NCBI RefSeq assembly: GCF_009760925.1
Contig: NZ_VRLV01000006.1
Coordinates: 558,264-622,263, forward strand
DNA from: Nonomuraea typhae
Lineage (GTDB): Bacteria > Actinomycetota > Actinomycetes > Streptosporangiales > Streptosporangiaceae
DNA: 64,000 nucleotides
Direction of reading: 5' to 3'
Shown here one piece after another: positions 15,806 through 24,400 of the stretch. The notes under the pieces were generated by a model. The model ran no database searches and was not told where the DNA came from. It was given only the letters and a program-made list of their open reading frames with translations. A program made the position numbers and the translations under genes. Each line of letters begins with the position of its first letter. Position 1 is the first letter of the stretch.

Positions 15806-16696
15806 TTACATTACATTCGACCTTATGTCCAAGAAGTGAGCTTCGGCGGCATTCCAGAAGCGCACCAGCGCCTGCGCGGTCGTCTCCGGGGCCTCCACGG
15901 CCGGAGAGTGGACCGCTCCCGGCACCACCATGCACTCCGCGCCGAGCCTGGCCGCCATGTGCCGCTGGATGTCGGTGGGCCAGCCGTCGTCGTGCTCGCC
16001 GAACAGCACCAGCGTCGGGATCTCGACCTGCCGCAGCTCCTCGGTGCGGTCGTGCATGCTCAGCACCTCCTCGGCCATCCGGGTCAGGCCCGTGGGTGAA
16101 TTGGCCAGCAGCCGCTTGCGCAGGAACGCCACGATCTCGTCGGGCACGCCGTTGGCCAGCGCCTCGGCTTCGAACCTGGTGTGCCAGAGGTGCTCGAGAC
16201 CGTGCTCGGGCAGCTCCTTCATGATCTTGCGGCCGTTGTGCGCCCGCTGCCCGGTGATCGCCGACGGCCCGGAGCTCATCAGCGTGAACGAGGCGAACTT
16301 CGTGCGCCCGTCGATCACCGCCTCGCGCGCCACCAGCCCGCCGAAGGAGTGGCCGACCAGGTGGATCGGCTCGCCGCCGCCGAGGTCGTGCGCGATCGTG
16401 TCCACGTCGGCGCCCAGGGCCGCGCAGGTGTAGGCGTCGGGGTCGTCGGGGCCCGGCGTCTCGTACTGCCCGCGCAGGTCGATCGCGAGCACGCGGCGGC
16501 CCGACTGGGCCAGCGTCTGCATGACCGCGATGAAGTCTTCCTTGCTGCCGGTCAGGCCCGGCACCAGCAGCGCGGGCCAGCGTTCCACGACGCCGCTCAC
16601 CGGCAGCGCCTCGAGGGCCGCGAAAACGCCCAGCGACGTCTCGATGCGCTGGGGGACGACGCCAGGTGGCAGGTTCAGGAATCGCGGCGTACTCAC
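15806..16696 (-). CDS. Alpha/beta hydrolase
   Basis: A 296-residue alpha/beta-hydrolase-fold enzyme. Visible are the nucleophile elbow GHSFGG (G-x-S-x-G), an oxyanion-region HG-less loop VPGLTGSKED, the late acid in FGEHDDGW and the histidine in GAVHSPAVE. GTG 16696 (MSTPRFLNLPP) is chosen over longer upstream frames because the family begins here and a TATTGT -10 box lies 8 bases upstream, fitting a leaderless start. It ends 13 bases before the start of the mpaB-like gene, so the two are likely co-transcribed. The substrate is unknown. Confidence 0.85.
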   Translation of the reverse strand: MSTPRFLNLPPGVVPQRIETSLGVFAALEALPVSGVVERWPALLVPGLTGSKEDFIAVMQTLAQSGRRVLAIDLRGQYETPGPDDPDAYTCAALGADVDTIAHDLGGGEPIHLVGHSFGGLVAREAVIDGRTKFASFTLMSSGPSAITGQRAHNGRKIMKELPEHGLEHLWHTRFEAEALANGVPDEIVAFLRKRLLANSPTGLTRMAEEVLSMHDRTEELRQVEIPTLVLFGEHDDGWPTDIQRHMAARLGAECMVVPGAVHSPAVEAPETTAQALVRFWNAAEAHFLDIRSNVM

Positions 16697-16778
16697 GTGG
16701 GGCAACAATACCCAGAGCTCATGGCAACGACACCAGCAAACCGGGTACGCTGGTGCGAGTTCTGGGGAGTTGTGAGGT

Positions 16779-17342
16779 ATGAGTACGGTTGAGATACACC
16801 CGGCGACCTCATGGGACGACGTCGTACAGGTCTTCGGGCCCAACGGGGCGCAGGGCGGATGCTGGTGCATGTGGTTCCGGGCCACAAACAACGAGTTCCG
16901 GTCCTGGCCGAAAGAGGAGCGCCGTGACCGGCTGCGCGACCTGATCGAATCCGGCGACCCCGCGCCCGGCCTCGTGGGCTACCTGGACGACACCCCCGCC
17001 GGATGGGTGGCCGTGGCGCCCCGCGAGGACTACCCGCGCCTGGCCCGCTCCGCGGTCACGAAACCGCTCGACCTGAGCGAGCCCGGCGTCTGGTCCGTCA
17101 CCTGCTTCTACGTCACCCGCGCCGGCCGCGGCCACGGCCTGCCCGCCGCCCTGCTGGCCGCCGCCGTCGACTACGCCCGTACGGCCGGCGCCCGAGCCCT
17201 GGAGGGCTACCCTGCGGACGCCGCCCGCAAGCTCCAGGCGGGGGAGCTCTACCACGGCTGGCCGTCGTTGTTCACCGGCGCGGGCTTCACCGAGGTGGCC
17301 AGGCCGAGCCCGGCCCGGCCGGTCATGCGCCGCACCCTGTGA
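16779..17342 (+). CDS. GNAT family N-acetyltransferase
   Basis: A 187-residue cytoplasmic acetyltransferase. The acetyl-CoA binding loop is visible as VTRAGRGHGLPAALLAAAVDYA (R/QxxGxG/A-like, about residues 111-132), and the C-terminal strand reads HGWPSLFTGAGFTEVAR. The N-terminal half contains GCWCMWF, common in a GNAT subgroup annotated as acting on small molecules. ATG 16779 has GTGAGG just upstream. Divergent from the hydrolase gene; the substrate is unknown. Confidence 0.85.
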   Translation: MSTVEIHPATSWDDVVQVFGPNGAQGGCWCMWFRATNNEFRSWPKEERRDRLRDLIESGDPAPGLVGYLDDTPAGWVAVAPREDYPRLARSAVTKPLDLSEPGVWSVTCFYVTRAGRGHGLPAALLAAAVDYARTAGARALEGYPADAARKLQAGELYHGWPSLFTGAGFTEVARPSPARPVMRRTL

Positions 17343-18108
17343 GGTTCACCTCACGCAGTCCGTGCTCTCGTCGAGGACCTTCGGGCAGGACCCGGGCAGC
17401 TTCGGCGCCTCGTCCCGCCACCGGAGGTCGTCGAACTCCACGCTGTGGATCACCCGCCCGGACGCGTCGAGGGTCTGCCGGGCGTTGAGCTGCCCGCTGT
17501 CCTCCCATACGAGCAGGCGCGCGTTCGCACGCCGGACCTCCACGACGACCCGCCCGCTGAGATCCCGCGGCCTGGCGAACCCCTGCACACCCGGCATCCT
17601 CTGCAGCACGCACGAGCGCCGGAACGCTCCCCTGCATGGCGGATTCCAGACGCCGCCTGGCCCGGTGCAGGCGCACGAAGAACGCGGGAACCGAACACCC
17701 CACCACCTTCGCCGCCCGCGCCGACGACAGCCCGTGCCAGGAGACGAGCGTGAGCACTTCCTTGTCCTCATCGCTCAAGGTCGCCAGCGCGGCCAACACC
17801 GCCGCCCGCCGCGCCACCTCCTCGGCCACGTCGGCCTCGGCCTCGCCCGCCCAGGTCCGCAGGGCCGTCTCCAGCGCCGCCTGCCGTACCTCGTCCCGGT
17901 AGAGCTCACGGACGACGTTGCGCGCCACCCCCAGCAGCCACGGCAGGACCGCCCGGCGCGGCAGGTCGGCCCGGCGCCGCCAGGCCACCGCGAACGTCTC
18001 GCTCACCACCTCCTCGGCCAGCCGCCGCCCGCACCGGCTCACCGCGTAGGCGAACACGTGGGGATGCAGTCGGTCGTAGAGATCGGCGAACTCCTTCTCA
18101 CCCAGCAC
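17323..18108 (-). CDS. ECF-type RNA polymerase sigma factor with out-of-frame C-terminal tail
   Basis: Residues 1-170 are a normal group-4 sigma factor: region 2 (FADLYDRLHPHVFAYAVSRC ... VVSETFAVAWRR) and region 4 helix-turn-helix (LATLSDEDKEVLTLVSWHGL ... ARAAKVVGCSVPAFFVRLHRAR). The last ~75 residues become a basic, alanine/arginine-rich string that looks like a wrong-frame translation. The neighbouring frame over the same bases reads like the C-terminus of a sigma-associated partner protein. The gene was probably shortened by a deletion or frameshift. Domains 2 and 4 are intact, so the sigma factor may still work. Confidence 0.75.
   Translation of the reverse strand: MLGEKEFADLYDRLHPHVFAYAVSRCGRRLAEEVVSETFAVAWRRRADLPRRAVLPWLLGVARNVVRELYRDEVRQAALETALRTWAGEAEADVAEEVARRAAVLAALATLSDEDKEVLTLVSWHGLSSARAAKVVGCSVPAFFVRLHRARRRLESAMQGSVPALVRAAEDAGCAGVRQAAGSQRAGRRGGPACERAPARMGGQRAAQRPADPRRVRAGDPQRGVRRPPVAGRGAEAARVLPEGPRREHGLREVNLTGCGA
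17346..17635 (-). pseudogene. C-terminal remnant of a sigma-factor partner gene (CU044_5270-like)
   Basis: In the frame not used by the sigma gene, bases ~17635-17346 encode LQRMPGVQGFARPRDLSGRV followed by VVEVRRANARLLVWEDSG and an end rich in conserved-looking prolines and cysteines (PGSCPKVLDES). This resembles the last strands of the actinobacterial proteins commonly encoded directly after ECF sigma genes. It has no start or ribosome site of its own and lacks the N-terminal membrane segment, so it is read as a remnant joined to the sigma gene. The family name is a similarity judgement from memory. Confidence 0.45.
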
Positions 18109-18174
18109 CCTGAGCCCCTTCGACGTCGTTCACGGGGTAATGACGGGCGGCGGGCCGTTCTTACACCAGGGCAT

Positions 18175-18213
18175 GAAAAAAGGGCGCATGCCCACAGGTG
18201 GACACGCGCCCTT
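18175..18213 (-). terminator. Rho-independent terminator of the DEAD-box helicase gene
   Basis: AAGGGCGC (18180-18187) pairs with GCGCCCTT (18206-18213), with an inner CCAC/GTGG pair. Read on the minus strand the stem is followed by a run of six U. It lies 14 bases after the helicase stop. Confidence 0.8.
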
Positions 18214-18226
18214 CTCAGGCGGGAAC

Positions 18227-20137
18227 TCAGCCCTGGCGGCGGCGGTTGCCACCACCAGTGCGCGGGCGGCCGTTACGCCGCTGCGCCTGGCGCTCCGAGG
18301 CCGCGGACGGGGCGATGTCGTCGTCGTCCGTGGCCAGGTCGGGTGACTGGAAGATCACCGTGAACGGGTTCGGCGGGACGATCCGCTCCGGCTCCCGGCG
18401 CACCGGCGCGGGCGGCGCCGCCAGGAAGCTCGGCTCGGGCTCGTCGTAGCCGAACGGACGGGCGTCGGTGAGCGCGCTGTCGATCGCCTCGGTGGCCGCC
18501 CCGCTGCGCGCACGGGTACGGCGAGCGGGCTTCACCTCCTCGACCGGCTCGGCCTCCTGCACATCGGCGAACCGAGTACGGCGGGCGGGCCCGGCCTCCT
18601 CCACGTCGGCGAGCACGTCGCCGGCTGCGGCGGCGAGCTCGTCGTGGGAGATGATGGCCGGAGTCTCCTCGGCCCTGCGCGGCCGGCGGCGCCTGTCCAT
18701 GCTCTCGCCCTCCACGGTCTCTGCGATCTCGGCCTGCTCGACGGTCTCGGCACCCTCCACGCCCTCGGCCACCCGGCCACCGCGGGTGCGGCGGCGCTGG
18801 CGCGGCGCGCGGGGCGGGCGCTCCTCGCGCTCGTCCCGGCGGCGGCCCCTGACGCGGGACTTGCCGGTCTCGCCCAGATCCTCGAGCTGCTCGGCCGCCA
18901 GGCCGGCCCGGGAGCGGCTGGCATGCGGCAGCACGCCCTTGGTGCCCTCGGGAATGTCCAGCTCGGAGAAGACATGCGGCGAGGTGGAGTAGGTCTCCAC
19001 AGGCTCGGCGAACTCACCGCCGAGCATGTTGTTGATCATCTTCCAGCGGGTCAGCTCCTCCCACTCCACGAACGTGACCGCGATGCCCGTGCGACCCGCG
19101 CGGCCGGTACGGCCGATGCGGTGCACGTAGGTCTTGTCGTCGGTGGGACAGTCGTAGTTGACCACGTGGGTGACGTCGTCGATGTCGATGCCGCGGGCGG
19201 CCACGTCGGTGGCGACCAGCACGTCGATCTTGCCGTTGCGGAAGGCGCGCAGCGCCTGCTCGCGCTGGCCCTGGCCGAGGTCGCCGTGGACCGCCGCGAC
19301 GGCGAAGCCGCGGGTGTCGAGCTGCTCGGCGACCATGTCGCAGGCGCGCTTGGTCTCGCAGAACACCATGGTCAGACCGCGCTCGCGGGCCTGCAACAGG
19401 CGGCCCACGATCTCGATCTTGTCCATGCGGTGCACGCGCCAGACGATCTGGCGCACCTGCGGCGTGGCCTCGCCCTCGCCGGCGTCGTGCTCGGCGCGGA
19501 CGTGGGTGGGCCGGTTGAGGTACTTGCGCGACAGCGCGACGATCTCGCCCGGCATCGTGGCCGAGAAGAGCATCGTCTGCCGCTCGGCGGGGATCAGGTT
19601 GAAGATCCGCTCGATGTCGGGCAGGAAGCCCAGGTCGAGCATGCGGTCGGCCTCGTCGAGCACCAGCGAGGTGATCTGGCCGAGGTCCAGGTGCTTCTGC
19701 TTGACCAGGTCGAGGAGCCGGCCCGGGGTGCCGACGATGACGTCGACCCCGGCCTTCAGCGCCTCGATCTGCGGCTCGTAGGCGCGCCCGCCGTACACGG
19801 TGAGGACGCGGGAGCCGAGCTTTCCAGCGGCGGTCACGAGGTCCTCGCTGACCTGAATGGCCAGCTCGCGGGTGGGCACGACGACGAGGCCGCGCGGCTT
19901 CTTGCGGTTCTTGCGCGGCTTGCCGATGCTCTGCAGCATCGCGATGCCGAACGCGTAGGTCTTGCCAGTGCCCGTGCGGGCCTGGCCGATGACGTCCTGG
20001 CCGCTCAGTGCGAGCGGGAGCGCCATCTCCTGAATCGGGAACGGTGCGGTGATGCCCTCGGTTTCGAGGGCATCCGCGATCTCTGGTGTGACTCCGAGGT
20101 CTCGGAAAGTCGTCAGCGTGGCCTGCCTCAGTCTCAA
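18227..20137 (-). CDS. DEAD-box ATP-dependent RNA helicase
   Basis: A 636-residue RhlE/CshA-like helicase that unwinds RNA in ribosome assembly or mRNA turnover. All motifs are visible in order: Q motif near FRDLGVTPEI...PFPIQ, motif I ARTGTGKT (about 53-60), PTRELA, TPGR, DEAD in VLDEADRM, SAT in LFSATMP, and VI HRIGRTGRAG. After residue ~400 comes a long arginine- and glutamate-rich low-complexity tail, usual in actinobacterial members. The only suitable start is TTG 20137. It is divergent from the ferritin-like gene, with a ~228-base leader region between. Confidence 0.92.
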   Translation of the reverse strand: MRLRQATLTTFRDLGVTPEIADALETEGITAPFPIQEMALPLALSGQDVIGQARTGTGKTYAFGIAMLQSIGKPRKNRKKPRGLVVVPTRELAIQVSEDLVTAAGKLGSRVLTVYGGRAYEPQIEALKAGVDVIVGTPGRLLDLVKQKHLDLGQITSLVLDEADRMLDLGFLPDIERIFNLIPAERQTMLFSATMPGEIVALSRKYLNRPTHVRAEHDAGEGEATPQVRQIVWRVHRMDKIEIVGRLLQARERGLTMVFCETKRACDMVAEQLDTRGFAVAAVHGDLGQGQREQALRAFRNGKIDVLVATDVAARGIDIDDVTHVVNYDCPTDDKTYVHRIGRTGRAGRTGIAVTFVEWEELTRWKMINNMLGGEFAEPVETYSTSPHVFSELDIPEGTKGVLPHASRSRAGLAAEQLEDLGETGKSRVRGRRRDEREERPPRAPRQRRRTRGGRVAEGVEGAETVEQAEIAETVEGESMDRRRRPRRAEETPAIISHDELAAAAGDVLADVEEAGPARRTRFADVQEAEPVEEVKPARRTRARSGAATEAIDSALTDARPFGYDEPEPSFLAAPPAPVRREPERIVPPNPFTVIFQSPDLATDDDDIAPSAASERQAQRRNGRPRTGGGNRRRQG

Positions 20138-20352
20138 ATGAAGGCGGGCCTGCCGGGACCAGCGGGTCGTAACCTGGGTCCTCGCGGTAGAGCCAGCCCT
20201 CTCGCGTCATCAGCGACCGCAGGCCCGGGGAGCGGGGAGCATCGGGAGAGAACCCCCCGAATTCACACAGTGCGGTCGCACTTTCACAGAGCAGTGTACT
20301 CGATACCACAACGCTGCCTGTGTTCCTAAAGATTCCCCGAGATTCGCCGAAG

Positions 20353-20358
20353 TACGCT
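20353..20358 (+). promoter_or_regulatory. -10 box of a probable leaderless transcript
   Basis: TACGCT lies 7 bases before ATG 20366, and there is no ribosome binding site, so the ferritin-like gene is probably translated from a leaderless mRNA. Confidence 0.5.
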
Positions 20359-20365
20359 GCCTTCC

Positions 20366-21010
20366 ATGAATGAGTCCCCTGGTGTCGTGGATCTGCTTGG
20401 TGTGCTGGCCTATGCGGAGTTGAGCGCGTTCATGCGGCTCACGGAGGACGCCGGCCAGTTCGCGCCCACCCTCAGCGACCGGGCCGCGCTGGGCGAACTG
20501 GCCGTGGCCGAGTTCGGACACTTCCGGCTCGTGCGCGCGAAACTCACCGAGCTCGGCGCCGATCCCGACGCGGCCATGGCCCCCTTCGTCGAGGCCCTGG
20601 ACGGCTGGCACACCCAGACCCGGCCGGGCGACTGGCTGGAGGCGCTGGTCAAGGCGTACGTCGGCACGGGGATCGCGCTCGACTTCTACCGCGAGGCCGC
20701 CCGGCACCTGGACGCCTCCATCGCCGCACTGGTCGACGAGGTGGTCGCCGACCAGGAGCGGTCGGAGTTCGCCATCGAGCGGGTGCGTGACGCGCTGGCG
20801 GCCGACCCCGCGGCCGCGGGCCGGCTCGCCCTGTGGGCCAGGAGGCTGGTCGGCGAGGCGCTCAGCCAGGGGCAGCGGGTCGCGGCCGCCCGTCCCGAGC
20901 TGGCTCAGCTGCTCGTGGAGGCCGTGGCCGACGACCAGGCCGAGATCTCGCGGCTGTTCGCCCGGCTGACCGAGCAGCACGGCAAGCGGATGGCGGCGCT
21001 GGGCATCTGA
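20366..21010 (+). CDS. Ferritin-like fold protein (MiaE-like diiron domain)
   Basis: A 214-residue four-helix protein. Carboxylate/histidine positions expected of a diiron site can be seen: E18 in LAYAELSAF, E51 with H54 in VAEFGHFRLV, and ADQERSEFAI and ADDQAEISRLF in the later helices. Family members sit next to DEAD-box helicase and DUF3107 genes in many actinobacteria, as here. A tRNA-modifying (MiaE-like) hydroxylase role is possible but unproven. The -10 box TACGCT points to a leaderless message. Confidence 0.8.
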   Translation: MNESPGVVDLLGVLAYAELSAFMRLTEDAGQFAPTLSDRAALGELAVAEFGHFRLVRAKLTELGADPDAAMAPFVEALDGWHTQTRPGDWLEALVKAYVGTGIALDFYREAARHLDASIAALVDEVVADQERSEFAIERVRDALAADPAAAGRLALWARRLVGEALSQGQRVAAARPELAQLLVEAVADDQAEISRLFARLTEQHGKRMAALGI

Positions 21011-21260
21011 TCCTGGCCTTCGGGCGGCACGGGGACACGAAAGGGTTGTACCGTGCGGTCATGAGGGCCACGCGCCGCTACGGCAGCTGCTCCACCAGAT
21101 GTGCGCAGAATCACTGGATCGCCCGACCTATCATGAGCCGGCAGAGTTCGCCCTGCCCTGCGGTGGATCGCCGGCACGCGCCGGTGACCGTACGCCGGGG
21201 ACGCTGGTGCCGGATCTCCCGTTGACCTGCTGAACTTCCGGTCCGGGAACGTTGTCCGCG

Positions 21261-21295
21261 CACGAGGGCGGCCCATACGCGGCGCCGCCCTCGTG
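21261..21295 (-). terminator. Strong hairpin terminator downstream of DUF3107 gene
   Basis: A perfect 12-bp inverted repeat, CACGAGGGCGGC / GCCGCCCTCGTG with an 11-base loop, lies 12 bases past the DUF3107 stop. It could also stop readthrough from the plus strand. The ~250 bases between it and the ferritin-like gene show no coding-like frame. Confidence 0.7.
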
Positions 21296-21307
21296 AAGGA
21301 ACTTCGG

Positions 21308-21538
21308 CTACAGGGTGCCGCCGAAACCGACGGGACGCTGCTCGTCCTCACCGATCTCGACGAAGCCCAGCGCCGCTACGGGAACCACCACGCGGCGGCC
21401 CTTGGCGTCGGTGATGGCGAAGACGCCGCGCTCGGCGGCCAGTGCCTGCCTGATCTCGGACTCCACCTGCTCGGAGGTGAGGTCGGTTTCGATAACGAGC
21501 TCACGGTGTACCGAACGTACGCCGATCTTGACTTCCAT
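21308..21538 (-). CDS. DUF3107 domain-containing protein
   Basis: A 76-residue acidic protein found next to the TetR and helicase genes throughout actinobacteria. It reads MEVKIGVRSVHRELVIETD then a helix LTSEQVESEIRQAL and strands GVFAITDAKGRRVVVPVAAL. ATG 21538 is chosen because AAAGGGAG precedes it and the family begins MEVKIGV. No biochemical function is established. It is downstream of the TetR gene in the same direction, 85 bases apart, probably one operon. Confidence 0.9.
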   Translation of the reverse strand: MEVKIGVRSVHRELVIETDLTSEQVESEIRQALAAERGVFAITDAKGRRVVVPVAALGFVEIGEDEQRPVGFGGTL

Positions 21539-21623
21539 CGTGGTGCTCCCTTTCGACGGGCCTGCACCCATCGTCGCCGCTCCCCAGCCCGGAAACGCCG
21601 CTGATCGCGCCCAGCGAACGGGT

Positions 21624-22256
21624 TTACGCCGTACGCGGAAAACCGCTGATGCCCCGCCAGGCCAGCCTGGCCATCAGCTGCTCGGCGGCGTCCTTCGGGA
21701 TGGAGCCGTGGGTGGTCACCCAGTAGCGCGCGCTCACCTCGGCCATGCCGACCAGGCCCACGCCCAGCAGGTGCGCCTCCTCGCTGGAGCAGCCGGTGTC
21801 CTCCTGGATGACGGCGCTGACCATCTCCGCGCACTCGCGCAGCGAGCGTTCGACCCGCTGGCGCACGGGCGCCACGTTGCGCAGGTCGGACTCGAAGACC
21901 AGCCGGAATGCCTCGCCCTGGCTGGAGACGAAGTCGAAGAAGGCGCTGAAGGTCGCCTGCACACGCAGTTTGTTCTCGTTCGTGGAGGCCAGCGCCTCGC
22001 GGCAGCGGCCCACCATGTCGTCCACGTGGAGGTCGAGCAGCGCAAGGTACAGCTCGAGCTTGCCCGGGAAGTGCTGGTAGAGAACGGGCTTGCTGACCCC
22101 CGCCCGGTCGGCGATCTCGTCCATGGCGGCGGCGTGGTAGCCGTTCTCGACGAACACTTCCTGCGCGGCAGTGAGCAGCTGCCTGCGGCGGGCGAGTCGG
22201 GGCAGCCGGGTGCCCCGGGGCTTGGCGTCCGGGGTAGCGGTCACGCGCGTCTCCAT
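21624..22256 (-). CDS. TetR/AcrR family transcriptional regulator
   Basis: A 210-residue regulator. The N-terminal helix-turn-helix is clear in residues 23-70: RRQLLTAAQEVFVENGYHAA, then MDEIADRAGVSKPVLYQHFPGK. The C-terminal ligand domain (FESDLRNVAPVRQRVE...) is of the type conserved beside DUF3107. It is likely to control its own operon or lipid-related genes; the ligand is unknown. Confidence 0.9.
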   Translation of the reverse strand: METRVTATPDAKPRGTRLPRLARRRQLLTAAQEVFVENGYHAAAMDEIADRAGVSKPVLYQHFPGKLELYLALLDLHVDDMVGRCREALASTNENKLRVQATFSAFFDFVSSQGEAFRLVFESDLRNVAPVRQRVERSLRECAEMVSAVIQEDTGCSSEEAHLLGVGLVGMAEVSARYWVTTHGSIPKDAAEQLMARLAWRGISGFPRTA

Positions 22257-22317
22257 AGGTCTTCTCTAGCGGGTTGGGACATCCTACGTGCGGGTAACCA
22301 TCCCGCGCTCGATGGCT

Positions 22318-22524
22318 TCAGCGATAGTCGTCATCGTCGTAGTCCACCACGCGATCCTGCTCGGCCGCGTCGGCCGGATCGACCTCCAGGGGATACTCCC
22401 GGCGCGGGTCCTCCTGGTCGCGTAGCTGGCGATGTTGCTCCGCCGCGTCGGCCTCGGGCGTCTCCGGCGACAACTCGTCATCGTCGAAGGGGAGGTCGTC
22501 CCCGCGTACGTCCATCTCCGACAT
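22318..22524 (-). CDS. Small acidic hypothetical protein, 68 aa
   Basis: Starts at ATG 22524 with AAGGGGAT upstream. The product is almost entirely hydrophilic and very acidic (DDLPFDDDELSPETPEADAA), ends in DYDDDDYR, and contains a twice-occurring EADAAEQ / DPADAAEQ element. Proteins like this are common in actinobacteria and have no known function; it may be intrinsically disordered. It lies 35 bases downstream of the ligD polymerase gene, on the same strand. Confidence 0.7.
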   Translation of the reverse strand: MSEMDVRGDDLPFDDDELSPETPEADAAEQHRQLRDQEDPRREYPLEVDPADAAEQDRVVDYDDDDYR

Positions 22525-22559
22525 CTCAGATCCCCTTTTCCGGTGCGGACGGATCCAGC

Positions 22560-23438
22560 CTACGCCCGGGCGAAAAGGTCGCCGTGCTCCTCCACGCGGG
22601 CCAGCACGTCGGCGGCGGTGAAGACGAGGTCGCCGGGATGTCCGCACTCCTCCACCTCTTCCCACGTCAGGGGGGTGGAGACGGTCGGGTACGGCCTGGC
22701 GCGCAGGGAGTAAGGCGCGATGGTGGTCTTGGCGGGGTTGTTCTGACTCCAGTCGATGAAGACCTTGCCGGGCCTGGCCTTCTTCGCCATCACGCTGACC
22801 ACCAGGGCGGGGTCGGCCTTCTCCAGGCGCTGGGCCAGCTCCTTGGCGTAGGCCGAGGGCTCCTGCCTGCCGTCCCAGGGGGCGTAGAGCTGCATGCCCT
22901 TGCTGCCGCTGGTCTTGGGCCGGGCGTTCAGGCCGTCGGCCGCCAGCACCTCGCGCAGCGCCAGCGCCACCCGGCAGCACTCCACGATCGTGGCGGGGGC
23001 GCCCGGGTCGAGGTCGAAGACCAGGGTGTCGGGCGGCCGCGCCGTACCGTCGGGGGACACGCGCCATTGCGGGACGTGCAGTTCGAGGGCGGCGAGGTTG
23101 GCGTAGTACACGAGGCTCGGCAGGTCGCCCACGATGGCGAAGTCGATGGTGTCACGGTCCATGGTGCTGCCCGGCACGGGCAGGGTGGCGCGGCGGAGCC
23201 ACTCGGGAACGTGGCTCGGGGCGTTCTTCTCGAAGAAGAAGGCGCCGTCCACGCCGTTCGGGTAGCGCTTGGCCGTCAGAGGGCGGCCGGCGAGGTGGGG
23301 GAGCAGGACGGGGGCGATGCGTGAGTAGTAGTCGATGACCTCGGCCTTGGTGAAGCCGGCCTCGGGGTAGAGCACTTTGCCGAGGTTGGTCAGGACGAGG
23401 TCGCGCCCGTCCACGCGCACGGGCGTCTTGGAGCTCAC
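22560..23438 (-). CDS. ligD (polymerase domain): LigD polymerase-domain protein (NHEJ primase-polymerase)
   Basis: A 292-residue stand-alone archaeo-eukaryotic-primase-type polymerase that fills and extends ends during non-homologous end joining. The catalytic aspartates lie in VFDLDPG (D142 and D144); other conserved parts are TAKRYPNGVDG, SLVYYANLAALELHV, TSGSKGMQLY and FIDWSQNN. It lacks the ligase and phosphoesterase domains of full LigD. The ATG overlaps the stop of the ligase gene by 4 bases, so the two are translated together. Confidence 0.95.
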   Translation of the reverse strand: MSSKTPVRVDGRDLVLTNLGKVLYPEAGFTKAEVIDYYSRIAPVLLPHLAGRPLTAKRYPNGVDGAFFFEKNAPSHVPEWLRRATLPVPGSTMDRDTIDFAIVGDLPSLVYYANLAALELHVPQWRVSPDGTARPPDTLVFDLDPGAPATIVECCRVALALREVLAADGLNARPKTSGSKGMQLYAPWDGRQEPSAYAKELAQRLEKADPALVVSVMAKKARPGKVFIDWSQNNPAKTTIAPYSLRARPYPTVSTPLTWEEVEECGHPGDLVFTAADVLARVEEHGDLFARA

Positions 23439-24349
23439 AGCAGTACCTCCGCGGGAATCTTGTCCGGCCGCAGTCCGCGCCAGACCGGGTGACGAAGCCG
23501 CAGGTCATCGGTCACCATCGTGTAAGCGACCTCCCCTACCAGATCGGGTCTAACCCAGTGGTTTCGCCAAGGGACCGCATTGCGGAACGGATTGTGCGCG
23601 ATCTCCAGCGGCCGCAGGGCCGCGAGGAGCCCGGTCAGCGCGGCCTCGGTGAACCCGGTGCCCACGTGTCCCACGTACGTCAGGCCGTGGCCGGTGAAGA
23701 CGCCCATCAGCAGTGATCCGATACCGCCCTGCCGGCGGCCTTTGCCGGGTTTCCAGCCGCCGATGACCACCTCGCGGGTGCTCAGGTTCTTCACCTTGAC
23801 CCACCACGGCGAGCGCACGCCCGGCCGGTAGGGCGAGTCGAGGCGCTTGGCGACGACCCCCTCCAGCCCCTGCTCGTGCGTCGCGCCGAGCAGGTCGGAT
23901 TCTCCGGGGAAGTACGGCGGCGCCCCGATGTCCAGCTCGTCCAGGAGCGCCCGGCGATCCCGGTAGGGCAGGTCGAACAGTGTGGTGCCGTTGAGATAGA
24001 GCAGGTCGAAGGGGAGGTAGGTGACCGGGTAGCGCGCGAGCATCAAGGGCTCGGGGTCGGTCAGGTGCATGCGCCGCTGGAGGCGGACGAAGCTGGGGCG
24101 CCCGCGGGGGTCGAGCGCGACGACCTCGCCGTCGATGATGGCGTCGCGCAGGCCGAAGGCGGTGATCTCGGGGTAGCGGCGGGTGTACTCGGCGCCGTGC
24201 CGGCCGGTGAGGCGGTGCTCGCCGTTGACGTGGATGAGCGTGCGGATGCCATCCCACTTGACCTCGAGGCCGTACCGCTCGCGGTCGGAAGGGAGATCTC
24301 CGGCCACGGCGAGCATAGGTTCGACCGGGTATGGCATTGGTTGAGCCAT
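23435..24349 (-). CDS. ligD (ligase domain): ATP-dependent DNA ligase (LigD ligase-domain type)
   Basis: A 304-residue ligase that seals breaks using ATP. The adenylated lysine is K31 in EVKWDGIR; other nucleotidyltransferase motifs are DGEVVALD, LEGVVAKRLDSPY, and WVKVKN, followed by an OB-fold (IGGWKPGKGRR). ATG 24349 begins MAQPMPYPVEPMLA, just upstream of the conserved PMLA segment; longer frames run into the Ku gene on the other strand. It is divergent from Ku with 51 bases between. Confidence 0.93.
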   Translation of the reverse strand: MAQPMPYPVEPMLAVAGDLPSDRERYGLEVKWDGIRTLIHVNGEHRLTGRHGAEYTRRYPEITAFGLRDAIIDGEVVALDPRGRPSFVRLQRRMHLTDPEPLMLARYPVTYLPFDLLYLNGTTLFDLPYRDRRALLDELDIGAPPYFPGESDLLGATHEQGLEGVVAKRLDSPYRPGVRSPWWVKVKNLSTREVVIGGWKPGKGRRQGGIGSLLMGVFTGHGLTYVGHVGTGFTEAALTGLLAALRPLEIAHNPFRNAVPWRNHWVRPDLVGEVAYTMVTDDLRLRHPVWRGLRPDKIPAEVLL

Positions 24350-24400
24350 GACGGGTATGTGCCCATTGGTACGCCTTTTTGTAGCCGGTGAGGAGGGTCG

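Noticed and set aside
18644..20329. Long plus-strand open frame of more than 500 codons opposite the DEAD-box helicase
   Set aside because: It mirrors the helicase codons and encodes low-quality Leu/Val/Asp-rich protein without a family; the helicase motifs on the minus strand are complete.
21061..21225. Small plus-strand gene after the ferritin-like gene
   Set aside because: Third-position GC is too low for this genome, no ribosome site and no family-like sequence; the region is probably non-coding.
22318..23067. A 249-codon minus-strand frame covering the acidic small gene and part of the ligD polymerase
   Set aside because: Only the last 68 codons are protein-like and preceded by a ribosome site; the rest is an off-frame reading of the polymerase gene.
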